DNA of 64,000 nucleotides. Origin: Litoditis marina (lineage: Eukaryota > Nematoda > Chromadorea > Rhabditida > Rhabditidae). The stretch is from NCBI GenBank assembly GCA_964036275.1, contig OZ038434.1:21379879-21443878 (forward strand), in the 5' to 3' direction. Position numbers and translations under genes: made by a program. Below the pieces are notes generated by a model that was given only the letters and a program-made list of their open reading frames with translations, was not told the origin of the DNA and ran no database searches. Below are positions 51,901 through 63,100 of the stretch, in pieces; position 1 is the stretch's first letter, and each line of letters begins with the position of its first letter.

Positions 51901-54900
51901 AGTTGAAACTGTCCCGAAATAATTGAGTGGCGGTGCTAACCAAAAACACCCCCAAATTGACGTGAATGGAGTTGCGATTTTCGCCCTACGTGAGATTTAG
52001 TGTTCAAACTTGGTATTTTTGAACTCCCCTCATGTGTGGAAACTCAAACATGTTTATCTTATTTGCATAAGTTGAAACAGTCCCGAAATAATTGAGTGGC
52101 CGTGCTAACCAAAAACACCCCCTAGTTGACGTGAATGGAGTTGCGATTTTCCCCCTACGTGGGATTTAGTGTTCAAACTTGGTATTTTTGAACTCCTCTC
52201 ATGTGTAGAAACTCAAAAATGTTCATCTTATTTGCATAAGTTGAAACAGTCCCGAAATAATTGAGTGGCGGTGCTAACCAAAAACACCCCCAAATTGACG
52301 TGAATGGAGTTGCGATTTTCGCCCTACGTGAGATTTAGTGTTCAAACTTGGTGTTTTTGAACTCCCCTCATGTGTAGAAACTCAAAAATGTTCGTCTTAT
52401 TAGCATAAGTTGAAACAGTCCCGAAATAATTGAGTGGCGGTGCTAACCAAAAACACCCCCAAATTGACGTGAATGGAGTTGCGATTTTCGCCCTACGTGA
52501 GATTTAGTGTTCAAACTTGGTATTTTTGAACTCCTCTCATGTGGAGAAACTCAAAAATGTTCATCTTATTTGCATAAGTTGAAACAGTCCCGAAATAATT
52601 GAGTGGCGGTGCTAACCAAAAACACCCCCAAATTGACGCGAATGGAGTTGCGATTTTTGCCCTACGTGAGATTTAGTGTTCAAACTTGGTATTTTTGAAC
52701 TCCCCTCATGTGTAGAAACTCAAAAATGTTTATCTTATTAGCATAAGTTGAAACAGTCCCGAAATAATTGAGTGGCGGTGCTAACCAAAAACACCCCCAA
52801 GTTGACGTGAATGGAGTTGCGATTTTCGCCCTACGTGAGATTTAGTGTTCAAACTTGGTATTTTTGAACTCCTTTCATGTGTAGAAACTTCAAAATGTTC
52901 ATCTTATTAGCATAAGTTGAAACAGTCCCGAAATAATTGAGTGGCGGTGCTAACCAAAAACACCCCCAAGTTGACGTGAATGGAGTTGCGATTTTCGCCC
53001 TACGTGGGATTTAGTGTTCAAACTTGGTATTTTCTGAACTCCTCTCATGTGTAGAAACTCAAAAATGTTCATCTTATTTGCATAAGTTGAAACAGTCCCG
53101 AAATAATTGAGTGGCGGTGCTAACCAAAAACACCCCCAAATTGACGTGAATGGAGTTGCGATTTTCGCCCTACGTGAGATTTAGTGTTCAAACTTGGTAT
53201 TTTTGAACTCCTCTCATGTGTAGAAACTCAAAAATGTTCATCTTATTTGCATAAGTTGAAACTGTCCCGAAATAATTGAGTGGCGGTGCTAACCAAAAAC
53301 ACCCCCAAATTGACGTGAATGGAGTTGCGATTTTCGCCCTACGTGAGATTTAGTGTTCAAACTTGGTATTTTTGAACTCCCCTCATGTGTGGAAACTCAA
53401 ACATGTTTATCTTATTTGCATAAGTTGAAACAGTCCCGAAATAATTGAGTGGCCGTGCTAACCAAAAACACCCCCTAGTTGACGTGAATGGAGTTGCGAT
53501 TTTCCCCCTACGTGGGATTTAGTGTTCAAACTTGGTATTTTTGAACTCCTCTCATGTGTAGAAACTCAAAAATGTTCATCTTATTTGCATAAGTTGAAAC
53601 AGTCCCGAAATAATTGAGTGGCGGTGCTAACCAAAAACACCCCCAAATTGACGTGAATGGAGTTGCGATTTTCGCCCTACGTGAGATTTAGTGTTCAAAC
53701 TTGGTGTTTTTGAACTCCCCTCATGTGTAGAAACTCAAAAATGTTCGTCTTATTAGCATAAGTTGAAACAGTCCCGAAATAATTGAGTGGCGGTGCTAAC
53801 CAAAAACACCTCCAAGTTGACGTGAATGGAGTTGCGATTTTCGCCCTACGTGAGATTTAGTGTTCAAACTTGGTATTTTTGAACTCCTCTCATGTGTAGA
53901 AACTTAAAAATGTTCATCTTATTTGCATAAGTTGAAACAGTCCCGAAATAATTGAGTGGCCGTGCTAACCAAAAACACCCCCAAGTTGACGTGAATGGAG
54001 TTGCGATTTTCGCCCTACGTGAGATTTAGTGTTCAAACTTGGTATTTTTGAACTCCTCTCATGTGTAGAAACTTAAAAATGTTCATCTTATTAGCATAAG
54101 TTGAAACAGTCCCGAAATAATTGAGTGGCGGTGCTAACCAAAAACACCCCCAAGTTGACGTGAATGGAGTTGCGATTTTCGCCCTACGTGGGATTTAGTG
54201 TTCAAACTTGGTATTTTTGAACTCCTCTCATGTGTAGAAACTTAAAAATGTTCATCTTATTAGCATAAGTTGAAACAGTCCCGAAATAATTGAGTGGCGG
54301 TGCTAACCAAAAACACCCCCAAGTTGACGTGAATGGAGTTGCGATTTTCGCCCTACGTGGGGTTAAGTGTTCAAACTTGGTATTTTCTGAACTCCTCTCA
54401 TGTGTAGAAACTCAAAAATGTTCATCTTATTTGAATAAGTTGAAACAGTCCCGAAATAATTGAGTGGCGGTGCTAACCAAAAACACCCCCAAATTGACGT
54501 GAATGGAGTTGCGATTTTCGCCCTACGTGAGATTTAGTGTTCAAACTTGGTATTTTTGAACTCCTCTCATGTGGAGAAACTCAAAAATGTTCATCTTATT
54601 TGCATAAGTTGAAACAGTCCCGAAATAATTGAGTGGCGGTGCTAACCAAAAACACCCCCAAATTGACGCGAATGGAGTTGCGATTTTTGCCCTACGTGAG
54701 ATTTAGTGTTCAAACTTGGTATTTTTGAACTCCCCTCATGTGTAGAAACTCAAAAATGTTTATCTTATTAGCATAAGTTGAAACAGTCCCGAAATAATTG
54801 AGTGGCGGTGCTAACCAAAAACACCCCCAAGTTGACGTGAATGGAGTTGCGATTTTCGCCCTACGTGAGATTTAGTGTTCAAACTTGGTATTTTTGAACT

Positions 54901-57900
54901 CCTTTCATGTGTAGAAACTTCAAAATGTTCATCTTATTAGCATAAGTTGAAACAGTCCCGAAATAATTGAGTGGCGGTGCTAACCAAAAACACCCCCAAG
55001 TTGACGTGAATGGAGTTGCGATTTTCGCCCTACGTGGGATTTAGTGTTCAAACTTGGTATTTTCTGAACTCCTCTCATGTGTAGAAACTCAAAAATGTTC
55101 ATCTTATTTGCATAAGTTGAAACAGTCCCGAAATAATTGAGTGGCGGTGCTAACCAAAAACACCCCCAAATTGACGTGAATGGAGTTGCGATTTTCGCCC
55201 TACGTGAGATTTAGTGTTCAAACTTGGTATTTTTGAACTCCTCTCATGTGTAGAAACTCAAAAATGTTCATCTTATTTGCATAAGTTGAAACAGTCCCGA
55301 AATAATTGAGTGGCGGTGCTAACCAAAAACACCCCCAAATTGACGTGAATGGAGTTGCGATTTTCGCCCTACGTGAGATTTAGTGTTCAAACTTGGTGTT
55401 TTTGAACTCCCCTCATGTGTAGAAACTCAAAAATGTTCGTCTTATTAGCATAAGTTGAAACAGTCCCGAAATAATTGAGTGGCGGTGCTAACCAAAAACA
55501 CCTCCAAGTTGACGTGAATGGAGTTGCGATTTTCGCCCTACGTGAGATTTAGTGTTCAAACTTGGTATTTTTGAACTCCTCTCATGTGTAGAAACTTAAA
55601 AATGTTCATCTTATTTGCATAAGTTGAAACAGTCCCGAAATAATTGAGTGGCCGTGCTAACCAAAAACACCCCCAAGTTGACGTGAATGGAGTTGCGATT
55701 TTCGCCCTACGTGAGATTTAGTGTTCAAACTTGGTATTTTTGAACTCCTCTCATGTGTAGAAACTTAAAAATGTTCATCTTATTAGCATAAGTTGAAACA
55801 GTCCCGAAATAATTGAGTGGCGGTGCTAACCAAAAACACCCCCAAGTTGACGTGAATGGAGTTGCGATTTTCGCCCTACGTGGGATTTAGTGTTCAAACT
55901 TGGTATTTTTGAACTCCTCTCATGTGTAGAAACTTAAAAATGTTCATCTTATTAGCATAAGTTGAAACAGTCCCGAAATAATTGAGTGGCGGTGCTAACC
56001 AAAAACACCCCCAAGTTGACGTGAATGGAGTTGCGATTTTCGCCCTACGTGGGGTTAAGTGTTCAAACTTGGTATTTTCTGAACTCCTCTCATGTGTAGA
56101 AACTCAAAAATGTTCATCTTATTTGAATAAGTTGAAACAGTCCCGAAATAATTGAGTGGCGGTGCTAACCAAAAACACCCCCAAGTTGACGTGAATGGAG
56201 TTGCGATTTTCGCCCTACGTGGGATTTAGTGTTCAAACTTGGTATTTTTGAACTCCTCTCATGTGGAGAAACTCAAAAATGTTCATCTTATTTGCATAAG
56301 TTGAAACAGTCCCGAAATATTTGAGTGGCGGTGGTAACCAAAAACACCCCCAAATTGACGCGAATGGAGTTGCGATTTTTGCCCTACGTGAGATTTAGTG
56401 TTCAAACTTGGTATTTTTGAACTCCCCTCATGTGTAGAAACTCAAAAATGTTTATCTTATTAGCATAAGTTGAAACAGTCCCGAAATAATTGAGTGGCGG
56501 TGCTAACCAAAAACACCCCCAAGTTGACGTGAATGGAGTTGCGATTTTCGCCCTACGTGAGATTTAGTGTTCAAACTTGGTATTTTTGAACTCCTTTCAT
56601 GTGTAGAAACTTCAAAATGTTCATCTTATTAGCATAAGTTGAAACAGTCCCGAAATAATTGAGTGGCGGTGCTAACCAAAAACACCCCCAAGTTGACGTG
56701 AATGGAGTTGCGATTTTCGCCCTACGTGGGATTTAGTGTTCAAACTTGGTATTTTCTGAACTCCTCTCATGTGTAGAAACTCAAAAATGTTCATCTTATT
56801 TGCATAAGTTGAAACAGTCCCGAAATAATTGAGTGGCGGTGCTAACCAAAAACACCCCCAAATTGACGTGAATGGAGTTGCGATTTTCGCCCTACGTGAG
56901 ATTTAGTGTTCAAACTTGGTATTTTTGAACTCCTCTCATGTGTAGAAACTCAAAAATGTTCATCTTATTTGCATAAGTTGAAACTGTCCCGAAATAATTG
57001 AGTGGCGGTGCTAACCAAAAACACCCCCAAATTGACGTGAATGGAGTTGCGATTTTCGCCCTACGTGAGATTTAGTGTTCAAACTTGGTATTTTTGAACT
57101 CCCCTCATGTGTGGAAACTCAAAAATGTTTATCTTATTTGCATAAGTTGAAACAGTCCCGAAATAATTGAGTGGCCGTGCTAACCAAAAACACCCCCTAG
57201 TTGACGTGAATGGAGTTGCGATTTTCCCCCTACGTGGGATTTAGTGTTCAAACTTGGTATTTTTGAACTCCTCTCATGTGGAGAAACTCAAAAATGTTCA
57301 TCTTATTTGCATAAGTTGAAACAGTCCCGAAATAATTGAGTGGCGGTGCTAACCAAAAACACCCCCAAATTGACGTGAATGGAGTTGCGATTTTTGCCCT
57401 ACGTGAGATTTAGTGTTCAAACTTGGTATTTTTGAACTCCCCTCATGTGTAGAAACTCAAAAATGTTTATCTTATTAGCATAAGTTGAAACAGTCCCGAA
57501 ATAATTGAGTGGCGGTGCTAACCAAAAACACCCCCAAGTTGACGTGAATGGAGTTGCGATTTTCGCCCTACGTGAGATTTAGTGTTCAAACTTGGTATTT
57601 TTGAACTCCTCTCATGTGTAGAAACTTAAAAATGTTCATCTTATTAGCATAAGTTGAAACAGTCCCGAAATAATTGAGTGGCGGTGCTAACCAAAAACAC
57701 CCCCAAGTTGACGTGAATGGAGTTGCGATTTTCGCCCTACGTGGGATTTAGTGTTCAAACTTGGTATTTTTGAACTCCTCTCATGTGTAGAAACTTAAAA
57801 ATGTTCATCTTATTAGCATAAGTTGAAACAGTCCCGAAATAATTGAGTGGCGGTGCTAACCAAAAACACCCCCAAGTTGACGTGAATGGAGTTGCGATTT

Positions 57901-60324
57901 TCGCCCTACGTGGGGTTAAGTGTTCAAACTTGGTATTTTCTGAACTCCTCTCATGTGTAGAAACTCAAAAATGTTCATCTTATTTGAATAAGTTGAAACA
58001 GTCCCGAAATAATTGAGTGGCGGTGCTAACCAAAAACACCCCCAAGTTGACGTGAATGGAGTTGCGATTTTCGCCCTACGTGGGATTTAGTGTTCAAACT
58101 TGGTATTTTTGAACTCCTCTCATGTGGAGAAACTCAAAAATGTTCATCTTATTTGCATAAGTTGAAACAGTCCCGAAATATTTGAGTGGCGGTGCTAACC
58201 AAAAACACCCCCAAATTGACGCGAATGGAGTTGCGATTTTTGCCCTACGTGAGATTTAGTGTTCAAACTTGGTATTTTTGAACTCCCCTCATGTGTAGAA
58301 ACTCAAAAATGTTTATCTTATTAGCATAAGTTGAAACAGTCCCGAAATAATTGAGTGGCGGTGCTAACCAAAAACACCCCCAAGTTGACGTGAATGGAGT
58401 TGCGATTTTCGCCCTACGTGAGATTTAGTGTTCAAACTTGGTATTTTTGAACTCCTTTCATGTGTAGAAACTTCAAAATGTTCATCTTATTAGCATAAGT
58501 TGAAACAGTCCCGAAATAATTGAGTGGCGGTGCTAACCAAAAACACCCCCAAGTTGACGTGAATGGAGTTGCGATTTTCGCCCTACGTGGGATTTAGTGT
58601 TCAAACTTGGTATTTTCTGAACTCCTCTCATGTGTAGAAACTCAAAAATGTTCATCTTATTTGCATAAGTTGAAACAGTCCCGAAATAATTGAGTGGCGG
58701 TGCTAACCAAAAACACCCCCAAATTGACGTGAATGGAGTTGCGATTTTCGCCCTACGTGAGATTTAGTGTTCAAACTTGGTATTTTTGAACTCCTCTCAT
58801 GTGTAGAAACTCAAAAATGTTCATCTTATTTGCATAAGTTGAAACTGTCCCGAAATAATTGAGTGGCGGTGCTAACCAAAAACACCCCCAAATTGACGTG
58901 AATGGAGTTGCGATTTTCGCCCTACGTGAGATTTAGTGTTCAAACTTGGTATTTTGAACTCCCCTCATGTGTGGAAACTCAAAAATGTTTATCTTATTTG
59001 CATAAGTTGAAACAGTCCCGAAATAATTGAGTGGCCGTGCTAACCAAAAACACCCCCTAGTTGACGTGAATGGAGTTGCGATTTTCCCCCTACGTGGATT
59101 TAGTGTTCAAACTTGGTATTTTTGAACTCCTCTCATGTGGAGAAACTCAAAAATGTTCATCTTATTTGCATAAGTTGAAACAGTCCCGAAATAATTGAGT
59201 GGCGGTGCTAACCAAAAACACCCCAAATTGACGTGAATGGAGTTGCGATTTTTGCCCTACGTGAGATTTAGTGTTCAAACTTGGTATTTTTGAACTCCCC
59301 TCATGTGTAGAAACTCAAAAATGTTATCTTATTAGCATAAGTTGAAACAGTCCCGAAATAATTGAGTGGCGGTGCTAACCAAAAAACACCCCCAAGTTGA
59401 CGTGAATGGAGTTGCGATTTTCGCCCTACGTGAGATTTAGTGTTCAAACTTGGTATTTTTGAACTCCTCTCATGTGTAGAAACTCAAAAATGTTCATCTT
59501 ATTTGCATAAGTTGAAACAGTCCCGAAATAATTGAGTGGCGGTGCTAACCAAAAACACCCCCAAATTGACGTGAATGGAGTTGCGATTTTCGCCCTACGT
59601 GAGATTTAGTGTTCAAACTTGGTATTTTTGAACTCCCCTCATGTGTGAAACTCAAAAATGTTTATCTTATTTGCATAAGTTGAAACAGTCCGAAATAATT
59701 GAGTGGCCGTGCTAACCAAAAACACCCCCTAGTTGACGTGAATGGAGTTGCGATTTTCCCCCTACGTGGGATTTAGTGTTCAAACTTGGTATTTTTGAAC
59801 TCCTCTCATGTGTAGAAACTCAAAAATGTTCATCTTATTTGCATAAGTTGAAACAGTCCCGAAATAATTGAGTGGCGGTGCTAACCAAAAACACCCCCAA
59901 ATTGACGTGAATGGAGTTGCGATTTTCGCCCTACGTGAGATTTAGTGTTCAAACTTGGTATTTTGAACTCCTCTCATGTGGAGAAACTCAAAAATGTTCA
60001 TCTTATTTGCATAAGTTGAAACAGTCCCGAAATAATTGAGTGGCGGTGCTAACCAAAAACACCCCAAATTGACGCGAATGGAGTTGCGATTTTTGCCCTA
60101 CGTGAGATTTAGTGTTCAAACTTGGTATTTTTGAACTCCCCTCATGTGTAGAAACTCAAAAATGTTTATCTTATTAGCATAAGTTGAAACAGTCCCGAAA
60201 TAATTGAGTGGCGGTGCTAACCAAAAACACCCCAAGTTGACGTGAATGGAGTTGCGATTTTCGCCCTACGTGAGATTTAGTGTTCAAACTTGGTATTTTG
60301 AACTCCTTTCATGTGTAGAAACTT

Positions 60325-60524
60325 NNNNNNNNNNNNNNNNNNNNNNNNNNNNNNNNNNNNNNNNNNNNNNNNNNNNNNNNNNNNNNNNNNNNNNNNNNNN
60401 NNNNNNNNNNNNNNNNNNNNNNNNNNNNNNNNNNNNNNNNNNNNNNNNNNNNNNNNNNNNNNNNNNNNNNNNNNNNNNNNNNNNNNNNNNNNNNNNNNNN
60501 NNNNNNNNNNNNNNNNNNNNNNNN
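60325..60524. other. Assembly gap (200 N)
   Basis: Exactly 200 N, probably a placeholder of unknown true size. It hides the junction between the 169-bp satellite and the 99-bp repeat. Reading frames that span it are not real. Confidence 0.98.
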
Positions 60525-62862
60525 GGACAATCTGTCCACTTTTTGTCCTCAAGGATGTTGAAAACATTTCCTCGATACAAAAATTGGACAACCTGTTTAC
60601 TTTTTGTGTTCAGGAAACCAACTGGACAATCTGTCCACCTTTTGTCCTCAAGGATGTTGAAAACATTTCCTCGATACAAAAATTGGACGACCTGTTTCCT
60701 TTTTGTCTTCAGGAAACCAACTGGACAATCTGTCCACCTTTTGTCCCCAAGGATGTTGAAAACATTTCCTCGATACAAAAATTGGACGACCTGTTTACTT
60801 TTTGTGTTCAGGAAACAAACTGGACAATCTGTCCACCTTTTGTCCCCAAGGATGTTGAAAACATTTCCTCGATACAAAAATTGGACGACCTGTTTACTTT
60901 TTGTGTTCAGGAAACAAACTGGACAATCTGTCCACCTTTTGTCCCCAAGGATGTTGAAAACATTTCCTCGATACAAAAATTGGACGACCTGTTTCCTTTT
61001 TGTCTTCAGGAAACCAACTGGACAATCTGTCCACCTTTTGTCCCCAAGGATGTTGAAAACATTTCCTCGGGACAAAAATTGGACAACCTGTTTACTTTTT
61101 GTCTTCAGGAAACCAACTGGACAATCTGTCCACCTTTTGTCCTCAAGGATGTTGAAAACATTACCTCGGGACAAAAATTGAACAATCTGTCCACCTTTTC
61201 TCCTCAAGGATGTTGAAAACATTTCCTCGATACAAAAATTGGACAACCTGTTTACTTTTTGTGTTCAGGAAACAAACTGGACAATCTGTCCACTTTTTGT
61301 CCTCAAGGATGTTGAAAACATTTCCTCGATACAAAAATTGGACGACCTGTTTCCTTTTTGTCTTCAGGAAACCAACTGGACAATCTGTCCACCTTTTGTC
61401 CCCAAGGATGTTGAAAACATTTCCTCGATACAAAAATTGGACGACCTGTTTCCTTTTTGTCTTCAGGAAACCAACTGGACAATCTGTCCACCTTTTGTCC
61501 TCAAGGATCTCGGAAAAGATTCCTCAGGACAAAAATTGGACAACCTGTTAACTTTTTGTCTTCAGGAAACAAACTGGACAATCTGTCCACATTTTGTCCT
61601 CAAGGATGTTGAAAACATTACCTCGGGACAAAAATTGGACAATCTGTCCACTTTTTGTCCCCAAGGATGTTGAAAACATTTCCTCTGGCCAAACTTGAAC
61701 AACCTGGTTACTTTTTGTCTTCAGGGAACCAACTGGACAATCTGTCCACCTTTTGTCCTCAAGGATGTTGAAAACATTACCTCGGGACAAAAATTGGACA
61801 ATCTGTCCACTTTTTGTCCTCAAGGATGTTGAAAACATTTCCTCGGGACAAAAATTGGACGACCTTTTTTTTTTGTCTTCAGAAAACCAACTGGACAATC
61901 TGTCCACCTTTTGTCCTCAAGGATGTTGAAAACATTACCTTGGGACAAAAATTGGACAATCTGTCCACTTTCTGTCCCCAAGGATGTTGAAAACATTTCT
62001 TCGGGACAAACATTGGACAACTGTTTACTTTTTGTCTTCAGGAAACCAACTGGACAATCTGTCCACCTTTTGTCCTCAAGGATGCTGAAAACATTACCTC
62101 GGGACAAAAATTGGACAATCTGTCCACTTTTTGTCCTCAAGGATGTTGAAAACATTTCCTCGGGACAAAAATTGGACAACCTGTTTACTTTTTGTTTTCA
62201 GGAAACCAACTGGACAATCTGTCCACCTTTTGTCCTCAAGGATGTTGAAAACATTTCCTCGATACAAAAATTGGACAACCTGTTTACTTTTTGTGTTCAG
62301 GAAACAAACTGGACAATCTGTCCACTTTTTGTCCTCAAGGATGTTGAAAACATTTCCTCGATACAAAAATTGGACAACCTGTTTACTTTTTGTCTTCAGG
62401 AAACCAACTGGACAATCTGTCCATCTTTTGTCCTCAAGGATGTTGAAAACATTACCTCGGGACAAAAATTGGACAATCTGTCCACTTTTTGTCCTCAAGG
62501 ATGTTGAAAACATTTCCTCGGGACAAAAATTGGACAACCTGTTTACTTTTTGTTTTCAGGAAACCAACTGGACAATCTGTCCACCTTTTGTCCTCAAAGA
62601 TGTTGAAAACATTACCTCGGGACAAAAAGTGGACAACCTGTTTACTTTTTGTCTTCAAGAAACAAACTGGACAATCTGTCCACTTTTTGTCCTCAAGGAT
62701 GTTGAAAACATTTCCTCGGGACAAAAATTGGACAACTTGTTTAATTTTTGTCTTCAGGAAACCAACTGGACAATCTGTCCACCTTTTGTCCTCAAGGATG
62801 TTGAAAACATTTCCTCGGGACAAAAATTGGACAACCTGTTTACTTTTTGTCTTCAGGAAACA
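60525..62862. repeat. 99-bp tandem repeat array, left of the SINE
   Basis: A unit of 99 bp is made of a ~61-bp part ('ttggacaatctgtccac...cctcgggacaaaaa') and a related ~38-bp part ('ttggacaacctgtttac...ggaaaccaac'). Some repeats keep only the 61-bp part. Because 99 is divisible by three, frames stay open for over 300 codons on both strands (translating for example as NWTICPPFVLKDVENI). This is repeat translation, not evidence for a protein. Variants 'cctcgatacaaaa' and 'cctcgggacaaaa' are clustered along the array. Where two 61-bp parts adjoin, a near-perfect 35-bp palindrome forms. Confidence 0.95.
61626..61660. repeat. 35-bp near-perfect palindrome in the 99-bp repeat (example)
   Basis: GGACAAAAA (61626-61634) pairs with TTTTTGTCC (61652-61660), and TGGACA (61636-61641) with TGTCCA (61645-61650), around a 3-base loop ATC; only the T/C pair at 61635/61651 fails. 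An identical copy lies at 62102-62136 and others recur in the array. Confidence 0.9.
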
Positions 62863-62880
62863 ATATAATAATAATCTTTT

Positions 62881-62900
62881 ACGGCAACTATTTCAGCCGT
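62881..62900 (-). other. 3' stem-loop of the SINE
   Basis: ACGGC (62881-62885) and GCCGT (62896-62900) can pair around a 10-base loop just before the ATT-rich tail. Many SINEs share such a 3' structure with the LINE that mobilises them. Confidence 0.5.
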
Positions 62901-63041
62901 GTGCTTTATTGAGAAAATTACATAATCACACACAAATCATATATCAACCGTAGAAGGACTGTCCGTAGAGGGGTGGAGATAGGCATGGGTGAGCTTTGTA
63001 ACCAGCTCATGCGGTCCGCCAGACAGATACCGCGGCGAGCG

Positions 63042-63093
63042 GGGATCGAACCCAGGTCTGTGGAGCGACAGCCGAACGCTAACCACTTGACCA
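63042..63093 (-). promoter_or_regulatory. Internal RNA polymerase III promoter (A- and B-box)
   Basis: The A-box fits TRGYNNARNNG and the B-box fits GWTCRANNC without mismatch; they are separated by about 30 bases. Both boxes being intact suggests that the copy could still be transcribed. Confidence 0.75.
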
Positions 63094-63100
63094 CTCGGCC

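Larger units (their letters stand above)
35186..60324. repeat. 169-bp satellite array, right block (about 149 units)
   Basis: Continues the left array in the same orientation and register after the transposon and runs to the assembly gap. Higher-order repeats persist: the linked variant 'acgtggggttaagtg' recurs at 54359, 56051 and 57912 (1692 and 1861 bp, 10 and 11 units). A block around 38.5-40.3 kb with the 'ggtcttttgaa' short units copies the 18.6-20.4 kb block, and a related block is seen at 43.9-46.3 kb. Near-identical copies also occur at about 49.2 and 49.8 kb. No gene is visible. Confidence 0.98.
62863..63100 (-). mobile_element. tRNA-derived SINE, complete (about 238 bp)
   Basis: On the minus strand it begins GGCCGAGTGGTCAAGTGG with a pol III A-box (TGGTCAAGTGG, 63093-63083) and a B-box (GGTTCGATCCC, 63052-63042) at tRNA-like spacing. 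A tRNA-unrelated body follows, then AATAAA (62910-62905), a stem-loop ACGGC...GCCGT (62900-62881) and a short ATT-rich tail ending near 62863, typical of a SINE mobilised by a LINE. It interrupts the 99-bp repeat at 'ggaaacaa|...|aaactggac', with at most a few bases duplicated. It is non-coding; frames across it (62918-63224) are not genes. The LINE partner and host clade cannot be named from sequence alone. Confidence 0.85.

Noticed and set aside
207..60324. CRISPR array
   Set aside because: The repeat is the full 169 bp with no unique spacers, and the surrounding sequence is eukaryotic.
207..60324. Hammerhead ribozyme encoded in the satellite
   Set aside because: Some animal satellites carry one, but the unit has no CTGATGA core paired with a suitable GAAA box.
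60246..61246. 311- to 320-aa frames on both strands
   Set aside because: They cross a 200-N gap and are translations of the 99-bp tandem repeat; equally open frames exist on opposite strands.
63042..63100. Functional tRNA gene
   Set aside because: A- and B-boxes are present, but the sequence after the B-box does not close a matching acceptor stem with GGCCGAG and continues into a SINE body.
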